Assembly (NCBI GenBank): GCA_031769625.1
Contig: JAUIMM010001250.1
Span: 310,001 to 374,000, forward strand
Length of the DNA: 64,000 bases
Source of the DNA: Taudactylus pleione
Taxonomy: Eukaryota > Chordata > Amphibia > Anura > Myobatrachidae
Direction: 5' to 3'
Every line of letters begins with the position of its first letter. The stretch's first letter is position 1. The translations under genes and the position numbers were made by a program. This document shows, piece by piece, positions 34,240 through 46,760 of the stretch. The notes beneath the pieces were generated by a model. The model saw nothing but the letters and a program-made list of their open reading frames with translations, was not told the DNA's origin and searched no databases.

Positions 34240-34470
34240 GCCGTATCTAATTGCTTACTGTGATCACTGGTCCTGTGTATGCTGGAATTATGACACACAA
34301 TACACTATGTATGACACACCTAATGGCTTACTGTGATTGCTGATCCTGTATATGCTGGAATTATGACACAGAATACACTATGTATGACATATCTAATGGC
34401 TAATTACTGTGATTGCTGTCCTGTATATGCTGGAATTATCACACACAATACACTTTGCATGATGCATAGT
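34240..34470. repeat. tandem repeat of about 75-80 bp, three copies
   Basis: Units share GCTGGAATTATGACACACAA, TACACTATGTATGACACA and CTAATGGCTTACTGTGATTG. Confidence 0.88.
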
Positions 34471-35554
34471 AAAGCTGGATAAGTACTAATTGTGCCCTCT
34501 TCATGGACTGGCCACACTCACTCTAAAATCAAGCATTTGAAAACCCCCCTCTAGAAATCCTGCGTTTTCCACTGCCCACGAAACAGCATGTAAATGGATG
34601 TACAGGCCTGTGTTATTCTAACCATCCACCATTACCACACCCAAAAGCCAACTACCTGTCACTCACTTTGCTAATGGATCCTCCATGTGGGCATAATTGC
34701 AAAACAATGCACAGTATGGTTTACATGTGCAATGGCAAACAATTATTTGATCTGAATAAAAATTACCATTGTATACATCTCTGTATCAGGCTCAGAGTGC
34801 GCATCAGGTTAATTAGTCTCATTAGGAATATCTGCTATGTTATCCACATTTCATGTACTGTTACCTTCCCATGAATTATAGAATACACATGTTATTCTAC
34901 AGCTAGACATACGGTTTCCATGGCACTATCTACATTATTTGGATTGGGATTATCACCGGGTGCACTAGTAACTTTCCATAGTTTTTACCTCTTTAATTGT
35001 ATTGAGAAAATGAACTTCCATGTAGTGTATTTCTCTGCACTCACTAATTTGGTAAAGTTCATGCTTGCTCCTGCACTGTACATTTCACCCTTATTGTTAT
35101 AAAAGGAATGTTCTGTACTCACTCATATCCTTTGATTCCTTGTCACATATTCCGTATCACTGTAGCAGAGTTCTTGGTATCATTAATCTGAACACATTAG
35201 TGGTGTGAGAGCTCGGTGGCCTGGACCCATCATGTATTGTCAGATCCTATAGTTGATATTGGTGGCAGTGGTGTGTGATGCAGGTTAGTTCACACAGTAG
35301 AAAATTCAACCAGGTCTTAGGTGTAATAACCAGACAGGACAAGCTTACAGTATGACACATGGATAATGCAGCAGGTACGTGTAATCTCATATGAGTATAA
35401 TGCTGGAGATTATCAGGGGCACATTCTTATAGCATGGAGGACAGAGCTGAGAAAGCATGGTATGGTTGCACATGCACAGTAGCATACAATATTGGAGGAT
35501 GAAATGTAAAAGGGCCAAAGCACTGTATGAGAGAAGCTGGTGAAAAGGGGTGTC
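34471..35554. other. possible LTR end and primer-binding-like site
   Basis: At 35236-35280 the order GTATTGTCAGATCCTATAG then TTGATATTGGTGGCAGTGG resembles an LTR end followed by the TTGGTGGCAG/TTTGGCGGCAG type of primer-binding region seen at 8080-8094. No coding region follows and no second LTR was found. The rest is unassigned. Confidence 0.3.
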
Positions 35555-36265
35555 AGCCCTAATATAATATAAGGAAATGGACTATGGTACCAGCGCTAGT
35601 ATAAAAAACAATTTTATTACAATTGAAACATATAGCATGTTCTAAAAGGACATGGAATAAGGTATATAGGTTAAATGAATAATAAAATAGACCAATGGGT
35701 GTGGGCATAGGACAACCATATAAATTGTTCAATTTGTATCCTTGGTAATGGTTACGACTCATGGAGCAGCACAATATTACCGGTTCTGGAATACCAGATG
35801 TTCATTCAGTCCTTAGCAGGATAACCGCAATGGTGTAGGCTGAAATGGGTCCTCCGGATGTTAGTAAACTGCTGCAATCACTGATATAATTCAGTCCAGA
35901 GTCAAACTAAATATCCAAGTATATAAGGTATGTTAAATCCAAAATAGCAATCAAATGTAGCACTCAGCGCGTTTCACTGGAAGTATTTGGAATCCAGCTT
36001 CCTCAGGAGCATGTATTGTGTGTTTCCAAATGGTCTTTTTATACCTGGTTCATGACTTAACAGTTCTTTATATGGTTGTCCTATGCGATCTCAGCCCACA
36101 CCCATTGGTCTATTTTATTATTCATTTAACCATTATACCTTATTCCATGTCCTTTTAGAACATGCTATATGTTTCAATTGTAATAAAATAGTTTTTTATA
36201 TATTGAGAAACCGTCCATTTTACTTCCATTTTTAATATTATTTAGTAATTAGTTCTAGCGCTGGT
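35555..36265. repeat. element with inverted ends TACCAGCGCTAG/CTAGCGCTGGTA
   Basis: The left segment 35584-35725 reappears inverted at 36055-36262 (AACATGCTATATGTTTCAAT, GACCAATGGGTGTGGGCA), giving arms of about 140 bases around a middle segment. The middle (minus strand, 36010-35950) contains CCTGAGGAAGCTGGATTCC and then CAGTGAAACGCGCTGAG, a stem-loop motif discussed in the findings. No protein coding. Confidence 0.75.
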
Positions 36266-36449
36266 AACTTAGTCCTTTTCCTAATATTGGAGGATGAAGT
36301 GGCTGGTTCCATCATGACACCAAATTGGTGCTACATTGACTACAAATGTTTTAAATCCTGATGACATTTTATTCTTGGCTGATTGACCATCAATGATACC
36401 TGTGGAATTATTTTCATATGTTACACAATAGCAAACCACTGCCTTTCCC

Positions 36450-36450
<1 letters not shown>

Positions 36451-36500
<50 letters not shown>
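36451..36500. repeat. (ATT)n microsatellite
   Basis: About 17 uninterrupted ATT units, located 115 bases inside intron 2 from the exon 2 donor. Confidence 0.97.
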
Positions 36501-36615
36501 GATCAGTATCTATCTCAGAGACAGTGTTGATAATACATACAAGTGACACTAGCTCTTATTCATAGTGACCCAGGCTGGCAATGTGTGTCTCTGTGCATAG
36601 TGATAGACCACTTAC

Positions 36616-36907
36616 CTGTGGGTACCGGTACAGACTCAGTAACTGGGCCATCGCATGACTTGTATGGAAACCAGAATCACCGACAAATCCAGCTACTTCC
36701 CCGTGTTCCCTACATGAGTAATTAGGAGCCTCCTTCTTTTCTCCAGACAATATCTGCAGGACATAGCCTAAGGTCTTCTTTGTATCCGCACAAGTATCAT
36801 ACACATGATAACCCAGAGTAACATTGGGGAGAAGGTCGGGGTCTTTGTTAATTTTGTCAACAGCAAATATGAAAGACAATATGCTTCTGTACTGTTCAAT
36901 GTTAATG
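36616..36907 (-). CDS. V2R-like receptor, exon 2
   Basis: The exon is 292 bases, the typical V2R/CaSR exon 2 length. The acceptor is AATCTTGCAG|CATTAACATT and the donor is CCACAG|GTAAGTGG. The first base completes the codon begun in exon 1 (GA|C, Asp), and the exon ends in phase 0. It encodes INIEQYRSILSFIFAVDKIN, KDPDLLPNVTLGYHVYDTC and VAGFVGDSGFHTSHAMAQLL, ending LSLYRYPQ. These are the hallmark INxxxxLLPNxTLGYxxxDxC and F(V/I)GxxxSxxSxxxAxLLxxYxxPQ blocks of lobe 1. No stops or frameshifts. Confidence 0.95.
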
Positions 36908-37859
36908 CTGCAAGATTTTTAGATTTGGTTTCTTTAAATTAAACAGCAAATCATTTCATGACATTATTTATTTTGTATAGATTTGAGGCTATACATTACA
37001 TGTATAATAATCAGCACCATCAAGGAAGATAGTACAAGAACATATGCAAGAATCCTGACCAGCTGCCACCATAGAGGAAGGAGGCAGATCTCCAATGATA
37101 TATACAGAAGTGATTCAGTGAGGTGAGGCAGAGCCTTCCTGTCATACTTAGGTATACTTCACATTTTTACTATAAAAATTACCAGAAAAATAAAAAAAAT
37201 ATTATAAATATCTTCTTTGTATTATTCTAATAATTTTTATAGTCAAAACTCTGGAGTAAAAAGTGTATGGCAGGTGAGGCACTGCCTCCCCTATCTACCT
37301 TTTCTGCACATCCCTGATCAAAACTGCACAATTTTCCAGCACTATATACTGCTGCTCCTTTGTACAATGCTCACATATACCCTCGGGATCATATATGTAT
37401 CTGTACATCTGGCTCTGACACTAGCCAGAGCCTCCCCAGCCATTTAACCTCACCGCACGTCACTGATATACACATGTTTCACTATGTGTGCACTACACCA
37501 GTGGCATCACTAGGGGGTGTAGGCACACAGGGTATTAGCAGCGCTAGTTTGGTGTCACCCCCTCAGATGATGTCACTGAGCAGCACTGCAGGAGTGATGG
37601 ATGACACACATGCATCACCCACACTGTGCTGGGATATGCTGGGAGCTGGCCAAAAGCTCCCAGAGATCTGAGCAAGCCCCCACCATGACAAGAATGGGGA
37701 GGTGGCATGTGGTTACTTCTTCAAAATGATATACTGTACATGCCCCTTTTTATGTGCGCACATAGATGATCTGCACTTTGTGACACAGAACTGCCGACTG
37801 CTGATCAGACTGCCAATCCCTGGGAGAGAAATAAATTTAATTAATCTATTGAAACACAG
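36908..37859. other. intron 1 sequence with a dispersed-repeat fragment
   Basis: 37495-37700 (GTGGCATCACTAGGGGGTGT, then GTGTCACCCCCTCAGATGA) looks like a fragment of a common dispersed repeat. The remainder is AT-rich and unassigned. Confidence 0.4.
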
Positions 37860-38860
37860 AGTTTAGCCAACTCCAGTCAAGCGCTGTCCACAGTATATGG
37901 CATGGCATTGCAAAGTGGAGTGATAGCCTTCCTTTTTCAAAATCCATTTTACCTTGTACAACTCTCCTACTTTACCAGCACCAAAGCAGCCCCAGACCAT
38001 CACATTACCTCCACCATGCTTGACAGATGGCGTCAGGCACTCTTCCAGCATCTTTTCACTTGATCTGTGTCTCACAAATGTTCTTCTGTGTGATCCAAAC
38101 ACCTCAAACTTCGATTCTTCCATCAATAGCACCTTTTTCCAATCTTCCTCTGTCCAATGTCTGTGTTCTTTTGCCCATATTAATTGTTTCCTTTTATTGG
38201 CCAGTATCAGAAATGTCTTTTTCTTTGCCACTCTGCCTAGAAGGCAAGCATCCCTGAGTCGCCTCTGAGTCCAGTTGAGGACTTGTGAGGCATCTATTTC
38301 TCACACTAGAAACTCTAAAACTCTAATGTACTTGTCTTCTTGCACAGTTGTGCATCTCGGCCTCCCACTTCTCTTTCTACTCTGGTTAGAGGCTGTTTGT
38401 GCTGTTCTTTGAAGGGAGTAGTACACACCGTTGTAGGAAATGTTCAGTTTCTTGCTAATTTCTCATATGGAATAGCCTTCATTTCTAAGAACAAGAATAA
38501 ACTGTTGAGTTTCACACAAATGTTTTTTTATCTGGCCATTTGGAGAGTATAATCGAACCCACAAATGTGATCATCCAGATACTCAACTAGCTCAAAGGTA
38601 GGCCAGTTTTATAGCAAAGCCATTTTCAGCTGTGCTAACATAATTGCTCAAGTGGTTTTTTCTAAAAGTCCATTAGTCTTCTAATGCGCTTACCAAACAC
38701 GTTTGCAGCTAGGATAGTCATTTTCCACATTAACAATGTAAAGAGTGTATTTCTGATTAATTTAATGTTATCTTCATTGAAAAATACAGTGCTTTTCCTT
38801 TCAAAAAAAAGGAATTTTCTAAGTAAGCCCAAACTTTTGAACGGTTGTGTGTATACATTA
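37860..38860 (-). mobile_element. Tc1-like element, partial
   Basis: The minus-strand frame 38231-37863 encodes KRKQLIWAKEHRHWTEEDWK, MEESKFEVFG and KHGGGNVMVWGCFGAGKVGE. This is the first catalytic region and the GGGxxMxWGC block of a Tc1 transposase. More N-terminal material follows with breaks to about 38480. The right terminal repeat is AAGCCCAAACTTTTGAACGG (38826-38845). The C-terminal third and left TIR are missing. It lies in V2R intron 1. Confidence 0.87.
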
Positions 38861-38966
38861 TATATATAGTAACAATATTAGAAATGAACCTCTATATACC
38901 CATGCCTATACCTTCTGAAAACCTTCCTACAAACCTCTAAACACAATGCTAATTGCGTATGCAGTA

Positions 38967-40223
38967 TGACTGCAAATAAAGACAGGAGTGGTATCTGTGG
39001 TTTTATTAAGTATTATTCAGGTAAAACTACAGTCAGTTACACGCAATCTATACATACATAATTTAGGCATAAAAAGGAAATAATACAGACCCAAGTACAG
39101 TATACATACGCTTGCACCTCCGGACCCAGAGATAGACCTCAGACTAGAGACCCCTAGTATATACAACCTTCAGCATGGACTGGCAAACCAGTATTTGGAC
39201 ACATGTATTTATTCCCCCCAGACTGAAACAGGACAAAGGGAAAACTTCCTGCTGATCTCATTGGTTCCCAGAGGAGAAGCATATGTTACGGCACATTTAA
39301 CAGGTTGTTTCAAATAGACTTTCCCTGCCTCCGACAACAGGGGTCTTTCTAGTAACGCCTCCTGTAACATTCCATCAGCTAAACATTTTGTTGCTTGTAA
39401 GTTCTGCGATCCGTAACTTGAGTTTGCATGATGCGATCTCTCTACCGATAACACCGGGATGCTGTAAAAAGCGTACGCATCAGAACGAAACCAAACACAC
39501 CTTGCTTATCATGTATAATACCTTAGTTATCAAAAACCTCTATTTCTTAGCATTTAAACTAACTTACCAACTTGAATCATACAATTTGATGCTAATGGAA
39601 CCTTGTGTGCGAATATGTACTGTGTGGGTATTCGGGGTTTGGTATAAGGACGCTAGTAATTAATGGGTGAGATTTAAGTGCATAATCTCTCATACGCGAA
39701 GTGAACATCCAGCAGTGTGGATGGCTGAGGGTTGTAGTTCTACATGCCCTCTGTCAGCAGGCCCCCACCTGTTGTGTGTTCAAAGGAAAACAAAACCTCT
39801 TTTGTTCTCACAGACTCTTGTGTGAAATGCAAATGTATTACCACCTCAAGCTGTGGAGTTTGGGGCCATCCTGTCTAGGATTCAGACAAATCCAATTGTG
39901 TAGATCAATGCCTGGATAATATTACAATTGCCACAACTATACTTTATCTGCATCCAGGGATTCCCAATTTGTATGTAAAAATACCCATTGTCTATTCTTA
40001 TTTACTTTTACTCAGAAAGCTTGTTTTTCCAGTTGCCCTTGGTAGGTTAACAAAAACATTGCCATCTGTTCTTAGCTCTTGAGTTATAACTTGAATTGAC
40101 GCTGACCACAAAATGGTGTCTTGCGATCTCATTTCCAAAATGGAGTCTTGCGGCCATTCGCAAGATGGCGTCGCCGCGATAAAATTTTAAACTGAACTTG
40201 TCTCAGCCAATTATTCAGCTTCG

Positions 40224-40225
<2 letters not shown>
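38967..40225. mobile_element. LTR-like repeat, copy A
   Basis: It shares a collinear set of blocks with copy B at 43955-45141: ACAGACCCAAG(G)TACAG, GCACTGCTCTGGACCCAGAT-type sequence, GCGATCTC...CCGATAACACCGG, GGACGCTAGT, several AAAATGG(C/T)G sites and a final TGTCTCAGCCAATTATTCAG. The termini are TGACTGCAAATAAAGAC and GCTTCGACA. No internal genes. The orientation is not certain, although AATAAA on the minus strand near 39005 favours minus. Confidence 0.65.
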
Positions 40226-40267
<42 letters not shown>

Positions 40268-40299
40268 CACACTGTCTGCACACACAATATGCATGTTCA

Positions 40300-40354
<55 letters not shown>

Positions 40355-40425
40355 CACATACACACAGTATATATTTATATATATATATATATATATATAT
40401 GTATTTATATATATATATATGTAGA
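40226..40425. repeat. compound (AT)n microsatellite
   Basis: Three (AT)n blocks are separated by short spacers with ACACAC and CACACAGT; long AT hairpins are possible. Confidence 0.96.
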
Positions 40426-40429
40426 AACA

Positions 40430-41600
40430 AGTGTCAGGTCACACACAAAACTTGTTCAGGAGTGCACGGATCAAATGATTTGTAGCAGTAAGTTCAGTAA
40501 TGGACAAAAATCTAGCACACCTTTTGCAGAGAGTAATATGAAAAAAAACTTTAATGTTTAAAAATCACCACCAGGGTATAATAGCCAGCAATAGAGCAAT
40601 AATGAAAGAAGTAATACTCAGCACATCTTGACATCTTGATAATGTATAACCTCCATAGGGCCGGGGAGACACGCTCTGAACCGGGATGGCTCCAACAGCT
40701 GTTTCGGGTTACCGTCCTCAGGGAACCACAAAACACTACTGAGCCCATGGCCAGCTAAATACCCAATATCTCAATTGTGATACAACTCACCTGTGGAGCG
40801 TCACCACTCGCATCACACCACCGCCGGAGCCCCGCTGTCTCCATGCCACATGCTAGCAGTCAGCTCCGTCCATCACCGGAAGTGACGTCAGGCGGAACTA
40901 ACTTACACTAGCCAGGCAACGGGGAAGGCATCGGGGTTCCTAGATCGCCGGAAGTGATGCTCGTGGACCTCACACAGGCATTCAAGATGTAAACAAAACA
41001 AAAACACCATAGAATCGGATACAAATAATGCCGTTATTTTGCGAGCATTTCTGCCTATAAAACAACCAAGTGACGTGGTTAATGAAGCTCCTGTATTAAT
41101 TATGCACTCCCTTAAAATGCCCATTTTGACCTTTAAGCACGCCTGCGTTCTAATTCCACTCCCCAAGCACCTTCCCCTGTTACCACCCACATATGCCTCC
41201 TTCTGTCACTCAAAATAGCAGGCACTCGCTATATAGCGAACAAACGATTTTTGGCCGCACTGACTGGTTCGCGCATGCGTATTACAATCCGTACGCATGC
41301 GCAGATGTGCGAACATCGGTCAGAGCGAACGAGCGGCTCTGAATCAGGCCCTATGTCTCCAGGGCTCCACAATAGTCAGGTGTGCACGATCTTGTAGATC
41401 TCCTGATGTGTCCAGCCGCACAATAAAGCAGCCGGATCTCCTGTCTCGACAGTAAACAGCAAGTGTCAGCGAGTATACGCAGTGAGTCCAGTAGTTTGCT
41501 CTGACATGTTTCGCACCACAGTATGATAGCTTTTTCACAGAACAAAGGTATTGTTATACGTTTGCTATAGTTTAGTTTCCTGTGCAATCTGAAGGGACTC
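40430..41600. repeat. composite non-autonomous repeat with nested MITE
   Basis: Segments include TTTAATGTTTAAAAATCACC and, on the minus strand, CCTGAGGACGGTAACCC then GAAACAGCTGTTGG (40727-40695). A TCACCGGAAGTGACGTCA block follows. 41095-41352 is the right part of the 27229-27695 MITE family (TTATGCACTCCCTTAAAATG to GCGGCTCTGAATCAGGCC). It is followed by minus-strand GTGCGAAACATGTCAGAGC (41526-41500). No protein coding. Confidence 0.55.
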
Positions 41601-42239
41601 ATAAAGGACCTGGGGTACTGTGCGAGAGAGAGCTATAACCTTTCATCCCTTCTCAAGGCAGTACATGGCGGAAGGGCATAAACCCGGGATCCTCACACCT
41701 GGTACTCCTGTAAGAAGGTGCAGCAATTCACAAACCCACAACCCATCCACCCCACCCACCAACAATATACTTACTCTCCCACCCATCAGCCTGCTTTTCC
41801 AACCCCACTAACCCCCCCACCACCTACCCCACCTGCATTACTAACCCCAACCACAACCCCCTCCTCTCCATTTCTCCCCCCAAAAAATTTCACCCCTTCA
41901 CATTATTCTCCAAACTGACCACACCATGGATGTGCGCAGTCCACCCCAACCTACTAGATAGCACCTGGCCACTTGGTTCTGAGTAGCTGATGCAACCCAG
42001 TTTTGACATACTGTACCATTTCATAGCAAGCAGACATTCCTGAAAAAATTATATTTTAGGGGAACTATAATAACATGCATCACTCTCATGGTCAGGTTGT
42101 TGCTCATAGTACCATGAGCACACTTTACCCAGGGCACACAGAATACATAAATCATGACACGTGGCCATGACGAATTGCCGTAACCCATGGCGATGGTCAT
42201 AATCACATTTCAAACTAGCAGCTGATAAAACACTCCCAT
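41601..42239. other. intron 1 sequence with C-rich low complexity
   Basis: 41710-41900 is a CCCACC-rich low-complexity stretch; the rest is unassigned. Confidence 0.5.
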
Positions 42240-43700
42240 TATTTTCTCTTTTCAGTTTACCTACAGGGTCTATAGCACCTGGGAGTTTCCCCTTGTTGGA
42301 TGCTATGGCCATTGCAGGGCTGCTGATGTCTGTAGTAGGTGCTTTGATACCACTGTTGATGCAGCAGCCCAGAAGCGCTGCTGACACCGGGGTTCCTTCA
42401 TCATCATCATCGGTGTCCACTGTACAGGGGCAGCTGGGCCCTCTGTTGCAACAGCTAGGCAGGATTTGCGGTCTCTCCCTATCTCCTATTCCAGCTGTTC
42501 ATTCTGTCTCTTTTGCTCCCTCTACTGTCTCCCTTCCTCAACTCAATCAGGCTGTGGATGCAGTCAGTGCACAATATGGTGCCTCTCTATCTTCTTTTTT
42601 AGAATACAGCATGGAAGGACTACCAGTGATTGGGGCCTGCCCAGGGTCGGATTAGCTTATGTTGGCACCATCGCTGGGGCTGGAGTTGCCAATGCCATTG
42701 ACAGTCCTTCCGGAAAGTGTATCTGCAGGTGGTCTAGTTCTATTTCCTCCTTCCTTGTTGAGCGATATGGCTAGATGCAAATGGGCCAAGAGGTTTCGTA
42801 TGTGTCACTCGCATCATCAAAGGAATTCTAGTGATAGGTCCTCAGGGGTTAGTAGTAGTTTAGACCGTGGGGCAGGTCCTGAGGATGTGGTGCACTAAGC
42901 TAATATGGCAGTCACGTAAGGTCTGCATACCGGGGTTAAGCAGCAAATAAAGAAAAGGCAGCTATGTAGACAAGTTCACCCTTACGGCTAAGGAAGAAAA
43001 GGCTTTTGCATCTGCAAAGGCTAAAGGGGGTATTGGTATAGATTAATTTAACTCCTACAATAATTGGATCTCAGGGTTTTGGCTTGCTACCTTAAGTCTA
43101 GACTGACCGAGTACCTGAATGTTATTTGGTATCTACACCTAATACATGGCCTGTTCAAGTCATCACGGGGCAAGGCTAGGTGTTTATACAACTAGGAGTT
43201 TCGCCAGAAGAAGGATCGGGTTAAGATCATAGACCTAGATTGTAAGGATGTAGAGGTATGGATTGAGGTAGCGCAGCCTGCACATGTTCTTTCTGATCCA
43301 GCCCTGTGGTGACCAGTTCAACCCTCATACCCTTCAGTGCAGAAGGCAGCCAGTGAAGTGTAGAACAGGGGAAAATGTTAGACATACAATAACAGGAATT
43401 GTACCTTGGGAACCAGGTGTTGTATTTGACACCTTTACATCCATTGTGGTGTAGCTCACCCCAGCAAGGATTGCTTCCATGGAACGGGAGGGGCACAAGC
43501 CGCCTTAACAGACCTACTGCCAAGTGGGTTGAGAATTCAAAGTAGAGCAGCATCTCCCATTCACCTTGATGCTATGGCAAAATGGCTAGATTGATATTCT
43601 GTACGGGATGATGCCGAATTTTTGTGTAAGGGTTTTGCAGGAGGATTTCTGCTCCCAATAATAGGGTAAGTGAGTCCCTGGTCCCCTAGGAATTTAACTC
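42240..43700 (+). pseudogene. DIRS-like element, gag-like ORF1 region
   Basis: Plus-strand frames (42293-42655, 42659-42898 and further broken frames) precede a DIRS-type RT. They encode a Ser/Leu/Val-rich protein with no domain I can name. Near 43500-43660 a block equivalent to PIHLDAMAKWL...AEFLCKGFAGGFLLP matches the segment just ahead of DIRS RT. Function as ORF1/gag is inferred from position. Confidence 0.55.
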
Positions 43701-43954
43701 CGCCTACGATTTGTTCCACCTAGTTAAGGACAAGGTTATGAAAGAGGTTGGACTGGGGCGCATTATTGGGCCTTTCGTTGAACCCCCAGTACCTAATTTT
43801 GTAATATCACTTGTGGGAGTTATCCCCAAGAAGGCCCAGGATAGTTACCATTTAGTACTTCACATGTCACATCCGTCATGTAATTCAGTTAATGATGCCA
43901 CTATCGATTCCTGCCTGTCTATACCTTCTAAAATTGTCGCTATTTAGCATTATG
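43701..43954 (+). pseudogene. DIRS-like reverse transcriptase, N-terminal part
   Basis: The plus strand encodes LGRIIGPFVEPPVPNFVISL, VGVIPKKAQDSYHLVLHMSH and SVNDATIDSCLSIPSK. This is the characteristic GRI.GPF..PP..N...SP.G.VPKK block of DIRS1-type RT. It is interrupted by LTR-like copy B at about 43955; the RT frame resumes at 45160. Confidence 0.86.
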
Positions 43955-45141
43955 AGTCGCACAAGAAATAAATGCTTTCAGACTTTGAGTGTGGTTCCAA
44001 AGCACAAAAAGTTATTATTCAATATAAAAACAGGTGGTTACACGCTGTGATCTAAATACAATTAGCGCAAATAATTTATACAGACCCAAGGTACAGTTGT
44101 TACATACGCACTGCTCTGGACCCAGATACAGGCATCAAAATAGAAACCTCCATCAACAGCAAAGCAAGCAGACTGGCATACAGGTTTAGAGAGCCCACAT
44201 ATATACTCTTACAGAGATAGGCAATACAATAGAACAGTTTGGCATGATTCTATTGGTTCTTCCTGGTTCCTCTGTTACAGTATAGTTCATAGGTCAATTC
44301 GAATGGACACAATACAGCCTCCAACAGCTCTTTGGGGTAAATTTACTAAGATGGGAGTTCTATTTAAGAAGTGTTGTAGCCCATAGCAACCAATCAGATT
44401 GTACTTCTCATTTATCTAGCACCTTCTAGAAGATAATACCTGGAATCTGATTGGTTGCTATGGGCAACATCTCTTCTTAATAGAATTCCCATCTTAGTAA
44501 ATGTACCCCTTTGTGTCCTGTTTCCTGCTGCATAATAAATCTAAGCTGGCTACATTACAGAGTACATTTTAATGTTTAACTCTCTATAGTCCATAGTTTG
44601 CAGACACACGGTGCGATCTTCTCACCGATGATACCGGAAATCTGCAAAGACACAGTGGATCTGTACAACACCAAACACGGTCTGCTTACCATGTACTAAA
44701 CCTTAGATATCAAATTACATTTATTTCACAACATTAATAATACTGAATAAACCTTGATTATTACACTTTAATGCTAGGGAATCTTTTTTGTAAGTGTGCA
44801 GTGTGTAAGTATTGGTGTTTTGGGAAAAGACGCTAGTTAGCGTTGTACGACTACGTGTTTGTGGTGTACACCATGGTACATGTTATGCAGGGTTAATCAT
44901 TTTATATGTTTTAATGACTGTTTGTATTTATATGGTGAGGACTTTTAACTTCGTTCTATTGCGTGGGAATCGCACGACCCTAAATAATAGCATTGCCGTA
45001 TGTCCTTATAATAGGTGAGATTCACTAAAATGGCGCAGGGCGGCCAGTCGCAAAATGGCGTGTCATTGCCATTCTCAAAATGGTGTTATGCAGATTTAAT
45101 TTTAAACCGATCCTGTCTCAGCCAATTATCCGGCTTCGACA
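43955..45141. mobile_element. LTR-like repeat, copy B, inside DIRS RT
   Basis: Collinear with copy A (38967-40225). It carries a 176-bp MITE at 44334-44509 and near the right end has a cluster of AAAATGG(C/T)G motifs (45028-45085). The ends are TGAGTCGCACAAG and GGCTTCGACA. DIRS RT coding lies on both sides, so this is an insertion. I could not find a clean target duplication. Confidence 0.68.
44334..44509. mobile_element. 176-bp palindromic MITE, TTT-flanked
   Basis: Inverted ends GGGGTAAATTTACTAAGATG and GGGGTACATTTACTAAGATG (right, complemented) extend into a long near-palindrome through ATTGGTTGCTATGGGCAAC. TTT occurs on both sides (44331-44333, 44510-44512). Confidence 0.85.
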
Positions 45142-45149
45142 CCATAGTG

Positions 45150-46760
45150 GTGGGTGTGTGTCAGGTATGTTATCAGTTATTCGATTCCATGCAGGCACCA
45201 GTCTGCATTTCCAGACAGGGTTCCTTGTTGGTGAAGGTGGGCATTGAGTCCGCTTTTAGGCTGTTGCCCTTGCATCTTGAGTTCTTAAAAATCATGGGTT
45301 TTGGCTACCGGATGGGTACTTTCTTGACAAGTGTCTCCCTGTGGGTTGTTTGGTTTCCTGCACCTTCTTTCAGTGTTTCAATTCCTTTCTCCATTGGTGT
45401 GTTTCCGCAGGCTTATTACCTTTATAGCTTCCTGTGTGTGGGTCCTGTGGGTTCTGATAACTGCACCCATCTCCTGTTTTCATTGCAAGCACTCTTCTTG
45501 GAAATTGGGGTTCCAATTGCACACGGTAAGATCAGGGCCACCAAGAGCCAAGGCGGGCCTCGGTAATAGGGGCGTGGCCTAATTTCGGGATGCATGGCCA
45601 CGCCCCCTTGCAAAAAAATGAAACAAAAAAGATTTTCAGCGACGCGAAGCACACCGGGGAGGGGGGCGCTCTGAGCCCCCTCAGCCCGGCGCAAAGCCAG
45701 GGGGGCATGATCAATGTGATCACTCCTCCGCACTGGCACATGAGACTGCTGTGGCAGCCACGAGCAGTCTCCAACTGCAGCTCAGCACATGCTGTGTGCT
45801 GGGCTACTGTGAGGGAGGGGGGGCGGCATCTGACCTGGGCCCCCGCCGTGCCCCTCAGGAAGCCTGGGCCCGGGTAATCTGTACCCGCTCCCCCCCTCTC
45901 AGTGTCCCTGGAGAAGATAGAGGGACCCACTACTAATTTAGTTTTCTTTGGTATCAAAATTGATACCTTGGAGGGATTATGCTGGTTTCTGCCTGACAAG
46001 GTGCGTTGTTTGCAGGATGCTATCCTCCTCACGTTGACAGGGGGGGAAGGTAATTCTCTGGCAAGGGCAATCCTTGCTAGGGCTTGTTATTGTTGCCTTT
46101 CATGTGATCCTGATGGAGAGGGTTATTTGTTGCAAGCTACAGAGGGCCTTGGTAGGGCTGCGGCTGACACATTATTTTCCGCAGCTATCGTCTGAATTAA
46201 AACTGGACCTGGTGGTTTGGGAGGCCTTTTTGGTTGGGATTAACGGAGTGTGCGCATGGCTTTTGGATCCTCAGTCTAACTCTTGCCTGAAGCTCTTCAC
46301 AGATGCTGCAGGCTCGTCAGGTTTTGGTTCTTGTTTGGGTGGCGATTGGTGTTTTTCAGCCTTGCCAGTGGTATGGGTTTAGTTGGGGCTGATCAACAAT
46401 TTGCTCCTGCTTGAACTATTCACCATAGTCATGGCCCTGAAGCTATGGAGTCTTTGGTTATGTTACCGATCCGTCATGGTTTGGTGCGATAATCTGGGTG
46501 TTGTACATGTGATCAAGAACCAAAGATTGTCGTTGGTTTCAGTGCTGTGTCTCCTTGCTGAGCTGGTGCTGTGCGCTTTGCAGTTTATCATTCTGTTTAT
46601 AGCCTGTCATGTGACGGGTAATGATCACTCCATTGCGGACGCACTGTTCAGGCAGCATTGGAGGATGTTTTACAAATTGTCACTTTCCGCAGCATTGTCC
46701 ATCTCATTGTTGGCAAATCACCAAGCCAGAATGGAGGATCTCTCATGTCAGTCGGTGGCC
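45150..46760 (+). pseudogene. DIRS-like RT C-terminus and RNase H
   Basis: The plus strand encodes VKVGIESAFRLLPLHLEFLK, FLCVGPVGSDNCTHLLFSLQ (the DD-box region, with the expected YLDD absent), LVFFGIKIDTLEGLCWFLPD (after an insert at 45567-45905) and KLFTDAAGSSGFGSCLGG. RNase H ends with ELFTIVMALKLW, MVWCDNLGVVHVIKNQ and CHVTGNDHSIADAL. The tyrosine recombinase that DIRS elements use for integration is not found; downstream sequence is a hAT. Frames are broken repeatedly. Confidence 0.85.
45567..45905. repeat. GC-rich repeat inserted in DIRS RT
   Basis: It is GC-rich with TAGGGGCGTGGCCTAATTTC, CCCCTCAGCCCGGCG and CTGGGCCCGGGTAATCTGTA. It splits the RT between KIRAT and EKIEGPTTNLVFFGIK. 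Open frames through it are composition artefacts. Confidence 0.6.

Noticed and set aside
38967..45141. The two LTR-like repeats as the two LTRs of one provirus
   Set aside because: DIRS RT coding lies on both sides of copy B, so B is an independent insertion and the DNA between A and B is not retroviral internal sequence.
45590..45877. GC-rich frame inside the DIRS RT
   Set aside because: It reads through an inserted GC-rich repeat; equally open frames exist on the other strand.
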